Program-made: the position numbers and the translations under genes | Part shown: positions 51,304-56,468 of the stretch, one piece after another | Layout: each line of letters begins with the position of its first letter | How positions within the stretch are numbered: the first letter of the stretch is position 1 | Origin: a virus | DNA length: 56,468 nucleotides | Virus record (IMG/VR): IMGVR_UViG_3300032050_000168 | Coordinates: 1 to 56,468 of that record | Strand: one strand, 5' to 3' | The notes under the pieces: model-generated | What the model was told of the DNA's origin: nothing | What the model saw: only the letters and a program-made list of their open reading frames with translations | The model's database searches: none

Positions 51304-51726
51304 TTACCATTTTTTGCACGACCAAAATCTTGCTTTTGTTCGTGGACCAGGATTAGAACAATTGTGACGTGCTCTGAATGACTTGCGACGAGCAGGATTA
51401 GACTTTTTAATTCTCATAGTCTTATCGCCAAAATTAACCTTTTTGACATTGCCTGTCGAGGGGTCTTTGACAAATACTTTGAATTTTTTTACATCGCCGC
51501 GCATTGGTTTACCTAAAGGAACCTTGCGTCCTTGGTATTCGGCTTCTTCTAAGTATCCTGCTTTTTTGTTTTCTAAGATATACTTGGCAAGACATGCAGG
51601 ACAAAATTCACCGTCATATATACAACTTTCGTCTAAGGGGACACAATTGGGAACCATCTTACCACCCTTTTCTTTCATTCCCACCTGCTTATATCCTTCC
51701 CAACAAGCTTCATTAATATTATCCAT
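51304..51726 (-). CDS. Cys-rich basic protein, conserved two-module type (140 aa)
   Basis: I use the ATG at 51726, preceded by AAAGAG, rather than an alternative start inside the upstream gene. N-terminal module: EACWEGYKQVGMKEKGGKMV then PNCVPL, a short Cys module common in phage head-region proteins; CIYDGEFCPACLAKY adds a C-x6-C-x2-C cluster that could bind zinc. C-terminal module: AEYQGRKVPLGKPMRGDVKK, then VNFGDKTMRIKKSNPARRKS and a basic end SNPGPRTKARFWSCKKW, also conserved in marine T4-like phages. No function established. The C-terminal module is duplicated in the 58-aa gene. Confidence 0.72.
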   Translation of the reverse strand: MDNINEACWEGYKQVGMKEKGGKMVPNCVPLDESCIYDGEFCPACLAKYILENKKAGYLEEAEYQGRKVPLGKPMRGDVKKFKVFVKDPSTGNVKKVNFGDKTMRIKKSNPARRKSFRARHNCSNPGPRTKARFWSCKKW

Positions 51727-51730
51727 AGTA

Positions 51731-52054
51731 TTAACTCTTTTTATATGTTGCGACCATCGTAGGTTTCCCGCCAGGATTTCCCGCTTTACGTTTACGAACA
51801 ACTGCTGATCGTTTTTCACCCTTGCTCATTGCTGCCGCTGAACGAGCTGGACGACATTTCGGATATTTCGCAGAACCACCCTTCCGTTCCTTTTTACCCG
51901 CAGATGCGCCACACGGTGGATGCTTCCCACTTTTATCTTTACGAGAAATATCCACCCATTTTTGACGAAGCCATTTGCCCAAGTTACCCTTGGTTTTATA
52001 TTTTTCGTCAAGTTCTTCTACTACGTCTTCCAACAATTCAGTGAGACTAATCAT
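51731..52054 (-). CDS. DUF5872-like basic protein with leader (107 aa)
   Basis: Begins MISLTELLEDVVEELDEKY (shared leader type). Then WLRQKWVDISRKDKSGKHPP, CGASAGKKERKGGSAKYPKC and ERRSA-like basic blocks ending in RKRKAGNPGGKPTMVATYKK. The W-V-D-I ... K-x-x-P-C-G ... Y-P-K-C-R-P ... R-K-R-x-A-G-N-P-G-G-K-P pattern is, as I recall, the DUF5872 family seen in phages and in large eukaryotic DNA viruses. Two Cys residues and high charge suggest nucleic-acid contact (inference). The ATG overlaps the previous stop by 4 nt. Confidence 0.72.
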   Translation of the reverse strand: MISLTELLEDVVEELDEKYKTKGNLGKWLRQKWVDISRKDKSGKHPPCGASAGKKERKGGSAKYPKCRPARSAAAMSKGEKRSAVVRKRKAGNPGGKPTMVATYKKS

Positions 52055-52206
52055 ACAGATTTGGATTTTGTTGTGCCCCCACGCTTCCGTTTTTTACGAC
52101 CAGCGCAATGAGCTCGTTGGGAAAACCCTTTGGGACTGCTGCAATTAATGGACTTTTTATATTTCTTTGTCCACTTTTCCAAAATAATATCAACTAATTT
52201 AATCAC
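52051..52206 (-). CDS. Small basic Cys protein with leader, GTG start (51 aa)
   Basis: A very short gene with a GTG start that overlaps the previous stop (GTGA), and a stop overlapping the next ATG (ATGA): translationally coupled on both sides, which supports it. The translation begins (M)IKLVDIILEKWTKKYKK, a leader of the shared type with an IxE site (IILE), followed by NCSSPKGFSQRAHCAGRKKR and a basic tail. C-S-x-P-K-G-F-S-Q-x-A-H-C-x-G-R is a motif I recognise from other phage small proteins. Likely DNA- or zinc-binding (inference). Confidence 0.75.
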   Translation of the reverse strand: MIKLVDIILEKWTKKYKKSINCSSPKGFSQRAHCAGRKKRKRGGTTKSKSV

Positions 52207-52535
52207 TTCTTTCCTTTCTTCCATCCACCACCCATACTTTTATATTTCTTAGCTGCCCAGAGATTGGCGTAAGCGGAAGGGTACACTTTGAATTTAGCAC
52301 GAGCTGCGGCTTTTGCTTTTGCCCATTTATCAGGACTTGTTGGAACATTCTTTTCTAATAATGCTACCAACTCTTCAATTTTCTTTTTATGTGGGTCGGG
52401 ATTGTGTGTTGAATACGTATCAAAATCTGGTTGGGGGGCACTAAACGTATCACCCGTGTATTCATTGGTAGTTTCTTCGCATCCACATCCTTCATCACAC
52501 CGACAGATATCTTCGTAAAATTCTTTGTATTTCAT
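52203..52535 (-). CDS. Small protein with YPSAYAN motif and acidic Cys N-terminus (110 aa)
   Basis: N-terminus MKYKEFYEDICRCDEGCGCE: the first ten residues resemble the T4 internal-protein targeting pattern (M-K-x-x-x-E-F/Y-x-x-E/D), followed by four Cys. A middle helix KIEELVALLEKNV, then the conserved block KWAKAKAAARAKFKVYPSAY with ANLWAAKKYKSMGGGWKKGK at the end; the Y-P-S-A-Y-A-N-x-W motif is widespread in phage and virus small proteins without known function. The start lies one base after the previous stop. Probably a head internal protein (inference). Confidence 0.68.
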   Translation of the reverse strand: MKYKEFYEDICRCDEGCGCEETTNEYTGDTFSAPQPDFDTYSTHNPDPHKKKIEELVALLEKNVPTSPDKWAKAKAAARAKFKVYPSAYANLWAAKKYKSMGGGWKKGKK

Positions 52536-52536
52536 T

Positions 52537-52899
52537 TTACTTGAGGAATTTAAGTTTATATAATGTACTGGATATCAATCCTGAAATTTCATCTACGGTA
52601 TTATTCAATTCACCGTCTTGTGGAAGAGAACCGCGAATACCGTCCACAAACTTCTGCAAACCGCCAAAATATTTAATTGCCGTGTCGTCTTCAAAAATTT
52701 GACCTTGCATGACGTATCCACGAATAATCCCGTACCGACCTTGTGCCATTTCTGCATACGAATCAATCAAGTCAGTAATTTGACTATAATAATCATCTAA
52801 CGCTTTATGTGCAGCAAATGATGGAGTTTGAAGATGAAAGATGTGTGCCTGAGTCCGACTTGACATCAAAGTGCCAAGAAACTTTGCAATCTGTTCCAT
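52537..52899 (-). CDS. DUF5856-like, Dps/ferritin-like helical protein (120 aa)
   Basis: MSSRTQAHIFHLQTPSFAAH near the N-terminus, then KALDDYYSQITDLIDSYAEM, a two-helix pattern like Dps and ferritin-like proteins (H-x-x-H-L/W-Q-T ... A-x-H-x-A-L-x-x-x-Y). The family is, as I recall, DUF5856 and is common in T4-like marine phages. The His/Asp residues could bind metal, but the second ferritin half (QKFVDGIRGSLPQDG ... ISGLISSTLYKLKF) lacks an obvious E-x-x-H site, so an enzymatic role is doubtful. Located in the terminase-portal run and co-oriented with it. Confidence 0.68.
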   Translation of the reverse strand: MEQIAKFLGTLMSSRTQAHIFHLQTPSFAAHKALDDYYSQITDLIDSYAEMAQGRYGIIRGYVMQGQIFEDDTAIKYFGGLQKFVDGIRGSLPQDGELNNTVDEISGLISSTLYKLKFLK

Positions 52900-52900
52900 A

Positions 52901-53770
52901 TTATTCGCTCTTGTGGGATTTATATCCCTTGGACTTCATGTAATATGCAAGTGCCCAAGGGTTGTCAATTTCTTTATGTTTTTTCATTGCCTTGACAGTA
53001 CCTTCCCAACCTTCTGGAGCCTTTTCGTTCATTGGTTCTTGTTCCAGTTGATCAGGTTGTGGTTGGTCAGGCGTATTGTACTCGTGATAATTATTTGCTG
53101 CTTGTTGAATGAAATTAGCGGCATTTGTGATATGATCTTGAATCCACGCAGGAATATCTTTTTCTTCTTGTCCTAATTTAGTTTTTAATTCATTAGCACT
53201 TTGAATAATAATATCTAATGAATTGTTTGCCATCGACACTTCATGGTCATTAGATGGCTGTGGATTATCGTCTTCAGTAATCGTTTCGTCAAGATCAGCA
53301 CCCCACAAACCACGTTTGTCTCTTTCATATTCAAACTCGTCATCTGTACCAGGTCTAAAATTATATTTACTGGACTTTCTTGGTGGTGCAAATGTTCGTG
53401 CTGGACGTGCTTGTTGTGGATTCTTGGCACGTGCGTAAATTTGGTCTGCTGCACGACGAGCTGGAGATCCCTTTGGATACGTTTGTGGGCTACCGTAGAT
53501 GGATTTTAATGTTGCTTCATGATCTTTTCCATCTTCGCCCTTCCACTTCACTATCGTTGCCATTAGTTGGTTACGGGCAGAATCTTCGTCAACGTTCTTG
53601 GAAATTGCATCACGACGATTCTTTAAATATTCGTCTGACTTATCCGTATCTCCATCATTATCAACATCACTATCTTCTTTTCCAACCGGATCCAACGCTT
53701 CTTCAATATCTACGGTACTTCGTAATGTTTTTATAGGACGTAAGTCCACTAATCCCATCATTCTAATCAT
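52901..53770 (-). CDS. Multi-module small-protein fusion with EF-hand-like loop (289 aa)
   Basis: Modules seen: an N-terminal segment MIRMMGLVDLRPIKTLR (a degenerate leader); DVDNDGDTDKSDEYLKNRRD (35-54), an EF-hand/dockerin-like loop known from other marine phage proteins; a central basic Pro-rich part (PARRAADQIYARAKNPQQAR); IPAWIQDHITNAANFIQQAA, a conserved 'W-x-x-x-x-I-T-x-A' module; and the end APEGWEGTVKAMKKHKEIDN then PWALAYYMKSKGYKSHKS, another recurrent phage module. Each is found in separate small proteins elsewhere, so this looks like a bead-string of modules. Function unknown; likely virion-internal. GGAGAA site. Confidence 0.7.
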   Translation of the reverse strand: MIRMMGLVDLRPIKTLRSTVDIEEALDPVGKEDSDVDNDGDTDKSDEYLKNRRDAISKNVDEDSARNQLMATIVKWKGEDGKDHEATLKSIYGSPQTYPKGSPARRAADQIYARAKNPQQARPARTFAPPRKSSKYNFRPGTDDEFEYERDKRGLWGADLDETITEDDNPQPSNDHEVSMANNSLDIIIQSANELKTKLGQEEKDIPAWIQDHITNAANFIQQAANNYHEYNTPDQPQPDQLEQEPMNEKAPEGWEGTVKAMKKHKEIDNPWALAYYMKSKGYKSHKSE

Positions 53771-53772
53771 AT

Positions 53773-54063
53773 TTATTCTCCGCCCTTAATGGCGTTATGC
53801 GTTGCGGTTGCCCATAAATAATCTATCCATTCACTACCATATTGCTTTTTAAATTTTGCAACAATTTTTTTATTTTTCTTCATAGCTTTTCCTATCTTGT
53901 CTCTACGAAGAATTTGTGATCTATTCATTCTACGACGATTTTTTCTATCATATGGTTCTGGAACGGATTTTTCGTCAAGTACATGTTCGTTCATAAGACG
54001 TTCTTCGTGCAGTGTCTTATAAATTTCTTCCATAATAATTTCTTCTAATTCACTACGTTTCAT
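53773..54063 (-). CDS. Small basic protein with acidic N-terminal helix (96 aa)
   Basis: The ATG at 54063 has an ACGGAG site; a TTG 33 nt upstream is rejected. N-terminal helix MKRSELEEIIMEEIYKTLHE followed by ERLMNEHVLDEK, then a strongly basic region RKNRRRMNRSQILRRDK and GKAMKKNKKIVAKFKKQYGS. The helix-plus-LxE pattern (YKTLHEE, RLMNE) resembles core-targeting N-termini of other phage head proteins. First gene of the small-protein run, preceded by a TATTTATA motif at 54099-54106. No family recognised. Likely a DNA-contacting internal protein (inference). Confidence 0.65.
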   Translation of the reverse strand: MKRSELEEIIMEEIYKTLHEERLMNEHVLDEKSVPEPYDRKNRRRMNRSQILRRDKIGKAMKKNKKIVAKFKKQYGSEWIDYLWATATHNAIKGGE

Positions 54064-54098
54064 ACAAATCTCCGTAGAGTAGATAAAGTATATCAATA

Positions 54099-54106
54099 TA
54101 TAAATA
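54099..54106 (-). promoter_or_regulatory. Candidate late promoter element (TATTTATA) before the small-protein run
   Basis: Reads TTATATTTATATATTG on the coding strand, 35 nt upstream of the ATG at 54063 and after the terminase stop at 54133. It would drive the run of genes up to the portal. Confidence 0.45.
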
Positions 54107-54132
54107 TAACTCTGTTTCCTAATACTACAAAA

Positions 54133-55710
54133 TTATCCAATCAACCAACTGATATTTTCTGTCCGGTCGTCACCGATGGGCATTTCATAGGGATTTTCTT
54201 GTAATCCACCACGTTGTACGAAGGGAACAGTGTTATACGATGTTTTATCCAACGCCATTTTTGTCAATTCTATTCCTTCCATTCGTAATCGTAAGGCTGT
54301 ATCACGAACCCATAGTCCAATACACAACGCCAACACTAAATCGTCATTATATCCCTGCAATGCTTCTGGACGACCGTTTTTCCAAATAAATGTTTCTAGT
54401 TCAGCAATCATCCGTCCAGACCGAATTGTAAACGAGTTATCCAACATATATTCTTTTAGTCGAGCGATGATTAATGGACGAGTGCGTTGGGAAATCATGA
54501 AGCCTGGTACCATGTTTCGTTCATCACGAGCATATCTACCCGTTACCTGATGTTCTACGTCTACATATTGTAAATCTCGTGACATGTAAAAAAGATTTCT
54601 GTATCCCCGATCAATAATTTGTTGAATACAGTTCCATCCAATAGAACTATTATCAGGTATTAATAGTGCATCATTGTATTCTGTGGCGATAGATACCAAC
54701 ATATTACCGAATTGTTTTGTTTCCACCTTTCCTTTGTATTCGGCAACTTGTACAGATTTTTCAACGTCAATAACATGGAAAGTAGAATAATCTTCGCCGT
54801 CACCTCGTGCAACGTCAGCACATACTACATACGATTTTCCAGCCAACGGATATTCCCAGATCCATAAGTTCCCATCAAATCCTTGTTTGGAGATGGGTTC
54901 TTGCACATAAGTCTTTTTATAAAACTCAATAATATCCGGCGGTATAACTGTGTTACCCGAGAAAATAAAGGATGCATCGTGTTCTTGAGATGCTTCCATT
55001 TCACCCATTAATTCTGTTTGACGATCACGCCATGCTTGATCACGTTCTGGATGGACCCGCCAATCTAGGAGAATGGGATTAAATCCATTTGATTTATTTT
55101 CTGCTTGTTGCCACATCTTATGAAAAAAATTACCAATGCCATTTGGGGTGGATAAAAGAATGGCTTTACCACCCGTAGATAACGTACTGGATGCAGCTGT
55201 CCAAATAATTTCTGCATCGTCAATGAATGCGGCCTCGTCAAGAATAAGGAGAGACAGTGCCTCAGAACGACCCGCATCTTTACTACTTGCCACTGCTTTA
55301 ATTTGTGATCCGTTTGCGAACTGTAAGGAGAGTTTATTATCAGTAGTTACACTTCCCCGTAGCCACACAGGAAGATTTTGATGCATGAATCGTACTTTCG
55401 TTACCAAGTTCTTTGCAGTTTCTTGTTTGGTGGCAATAACGAGAATATTTTTGTCTCGGTGAAATAACAAGAGCCACAGTGAGTATCCAGCAACCAATGT
55501 AGAAATACCAATCTGCCGACCCTTGAGTACAATATTATAATCATGATTGTCAAAATCTTTCAGTGCATCTTTTTGGTAATGGTACAAATCAAACAACATC
55601 CGACCACGGGTTGGATGTTGAATGTAAGAATACTTAGACAAAAAATATGCAGGATTGGTTGCACATTTTTTGTATTCTTGTTTAATAATTTCTTTTAAAT
55701 CTTGCGACAT
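54133..55710 (-). CDS. 17: Terminase large subunit (T4 gp17-like), 525 aa
   Basis: I start at the ATG at 55710 (GGGAG site, one base after the previous stop); an upstream TTG inside the previous gene is less likely. ATPase: Walker A-like GRQIGIST (64-71), Walker B LLILDEAAF (154-162), coupling motif LLSTPNGIG. Nuclease: VVCADVARGDGEDYSTFHVI with the first metal Asp, a second acidic site in LLIPDNSSIGW, and the C-terminal DDLVLALCIG. Length is close to T4 gp17 (610 aa) minus its extra tails. It cuts concatemers and pumps DNA through the portal. The Walker A lacks the usual Lys in G-K-S/T. I see no small terminase (gp16) next to it. Confidence 0.95.
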   Translation of the reverse strand: MSQDLKEIIKQEYKKCATNPAYFLSKYSYIQHPTRGRMLFDLYHYQKDALKDFDNHDYNIVLKGRQIGISTLVAGYSLWLLLFHRDKNILVIATKQETAKNLVTKVRFMHQNLPVWLRGSVTTDNKLSLQFANGSQIKAVASSKDAGRSEALSLLILDEAAFIDDAEIIWTAASSTLSTGGKAILLSTPNGIGNFFHKMWQQAENKSNGFNPILLDWRVHPERDQAWRDRQTELMGEMEASQEHDASFIFSGNTVIPPDIIEFYKKTYVQEPISKQGFDGNLWIWEYPLAGKSYVVCADVARGDGEDYSTFHVIDVEKSVQVAEYKGKVETKQFGNMLVSIATEYNDALLIPDNSSIGWNCIQQIIDRGYRNLFYMSRDLQYVDVEHQVTGRYARDERNMVPGFMISQRTRPLIIARLKEYMLDNSFTIRSGRMIAELETFIWKNGRPEALQGYNDDLVLALCIGLWVRDTALRLRMEGIELTKMALDKTSYNTVPFVQRGGLQENPYEMPIGDDRTENISWLIG

Positions 55711-55711
55711 C

Positions 55712-56371
55712 TCATCTCCCTGCCAACCGATCTCCAATAATGACACCTGCTGCAAATGAAATCATACCAGCGGTCTTCTTACTAATCCATTGACGTGGTG
55801 GTTTTGGCATAGTAATCAATTTAGTAACAACTGTTTGTAAACTATCGCCACGCTGTGTTGCAATTGCTACGGCACTGTCTAACTTGGTGATTTTAAATTG
55901 TTGTGCCGTTATAACTTCTTTTTGTTGTCCGATAACCGATTCTGCGTTGGACACTTGTTCTTTTAAGTTATAAATAATTCCTTCTTGTATTGCTACCATT
56001 TGTGCTGTGTCTTTGGTTACCTCTAAACTATCCTCTAATCTGGAAAGGCTTCCCTTGAGAATAGATCGTTGCTTATTTGTAACATCTATAGTGACCGTCA
56101 ATGATGCAATTTGTTTATCTTTTTGCTGTGATTCTGTTGTTAAGCGAATGACTATATTATTGGTGCTATCCGCAAATTGTTTTGCCGTGTTTGCTTCTTT
56201 TTGTAGTTTTGCAAATTCTTGTCTAAATTGATTAAGTTTGGAATCACTGTTACATTGACCAGTACTAAATGCAGCAACAACCAACACGCACGCCACTATT
56301 AGTTGTGTTGGTTGTGGCATCTTGGCAAAATCTTTTATCAATTTTCTAAATGCATCAATCACTTTGTCCAT
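55712..56371 (-). CDS. Membrane-anchored coiled-coil protein, spanin-like (219 aa)
   Basis: A hydrophobic segment LIVACVLVVAAFSTGQ (about 24-39) after a short amphipathic start, then a long periplasm-type coiled-coil (about 44-185; LNQFRQEFAKLQKEANTAKQ, LKEQVSNAESVIGQQKEVI). The C-terminal end TAGMISFAAGVIIGDRLAGR has a second short hydrophobic stretch. An N-terminal anchor plus a long coiled-coil fits inner-membrane spanins (Rz-type), but the C-terminal hydrophobic stretch is atypical; a small terminase-like or holin-associated role cannot be excluded. The start overlaps the preceding gene by 11 nt. Confidence 0.6.
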   Translation of the reverse strand: MDKVIDAFRKLIKDFAKMPQPTQLIVACVLVVAAFSTGQCNSDSKLNQFRQEFAKLQKEANTAKQFADSTNNIVIRLTTESQQKDKQIASLTVTIDVTNKQRSILKGSLSRLEDSLEVTKDTAQMVAIQEGIIYNLKEQVSNAESVIGQQKEVITAQQFKITKLDSAVAIATQRGDSLQTVVTKLITMPKPPRQWISKKTAGMISFAAGVIIGDRLAGR

Positions 56372-56468
56372 ACATCATCTCCGCTTCACACTCTGCGAGG
56401 TGTTTTGTTAACTCTTCAATATCTTTTTGAAGATCCGTTTTTATTTTGTTTATATCAACATCCCATTT
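56361..56468 (-). CDS. C-terminal end of an upstream coiled-coil protein (5' end outside the window)
   Basis: The last 35 codons of a gene entering from the right edge: INKIKTDLQKDIEELTKHLA followed by ECEAEMMYGQSD and a TGA stop at 56361. It is open from the edge in one frame. The visible part is a charged coiled-coil. It overlaps the start of the spanin-like gene by 11 nt. The identity cannot be judged from this fragment. Confidence 0.6.

Larger units (their letters stand above)
50175..51726 (-). repeat. Tandem duplicated block, copy A (basic Cys protein - GRWG protein - DUF5661-like)
   Basis: Partner of 48982-50178, in the same order and orientation and directly adjacent. In copy A the first gene keeps its longer N-terminal domain and the DUF5661-like gene keeps its C-terminal tail, so copy A is probably closer to the ancestral arrangement. 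Confidence 0.8.

Noticed and set aside
55711-55755. TTG start giving the terminase 15 more residues
   Set aside because: The ATG at 55710 has a GGGAG site and follows the previous stop by one base, as most junctions here do.

Overview
This window is a continuous stretch of the late (virion) region of a T4-like contractile-tailed phage. Every gene I can support lies on the minus strand, so transcription runs from right to left. The diagnostic T4-type proteins are the large terminase (gp17), portal (gp20), prohead protease (gp21), scaffold core (gp22), major capsid protein (gp23), neck and tail-completion proteins (gp13, gp14-like, gp15), tail sheath (gp18) and tail tube (gp19). The DNA looks AT-rich, genes are tightly packed (many ATGA, TAATG or 1-nt junctions), and Shine-Dalgarno-like GGAG/AGGAG sequences are common. 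I see no tRNA, integrase, insertion sequence or CRISPR array. The host cannot be told from the sequence. Several small proteins resemble families I know from uncultured aquatic T4-like phages.

Layout in transcription order. (1) 56.5-54.1 kb: end of a coiled-coil protein, a membrane-anchored coiled-coil (spanin-like) protein, and the terminase. (2) 54.1-48.6 kb: a run of about 13 small proteins, many basic or cysteine-containing. At least eight start with the same short leader (M-I-x-L-x-x-L-L-x-E), which resembles the T4 capsid-targeting and gp21-cleavage sequence. A three-gene block inside this run is duplicated in tandem. (3) 48.6-40.9 kb: portal, two conserved unknowns, protease, a small membrane protein, a DUF3008-like protein, a ribosomal protein bS21 homologue, scaffold and major capsid protein. 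(4) 40.9-34.4 kb: neck, tail completion, sheath, tube and a small accessory protein. (5) 34.4-16 kb: a large adhesin bank of fibre-type proteins built from shuffled GS/ASY repeats, plus a LamG-like lectin, a glycine-rich adhesin and a seven-repeat beta-propeller protein. (6) 15.9-5.1 kb: an eight-gene glycan cassette (two GT60-type polypeptide GlcNAc-transferase-like enzymes, GDP-fucose synthase, GT7C-like, GT2-like and GT10 fucosyltransferase-like enzymes, and two multidomain fusions carrying carbamoyltransferase or methyltransferase domains). (7) 5.0-0.8 kb: more virion proteins, ending in a giant protein with two Thr/Pro-rich, mucin-like stalks. (8) Left edge: a small unknown and the start of a SNF2-type helicase.

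Main hypothesis: the phage makes a fucosylated, possibly carbamoylated and methylated O-glycan on its own Thr/Ser-rich fibres or stalk. The GT60 enzymes would initiate the glycan on threonine, as their eukaryotic relatives do on Skp1 and on trypanosome mucins. Second hypothesis: the small genes between terminase and portal are a bank of capsid-targeted, protease-processed internal proteins that expands by tandem duplication. Third: an octamer reading TATTTATA on the coding strand (the reverse complement of the T4 late promoter core TATAAATA) sits about 23-35 nt before most late genes that follow an intergenic gap, and may be this phage's late promoter.
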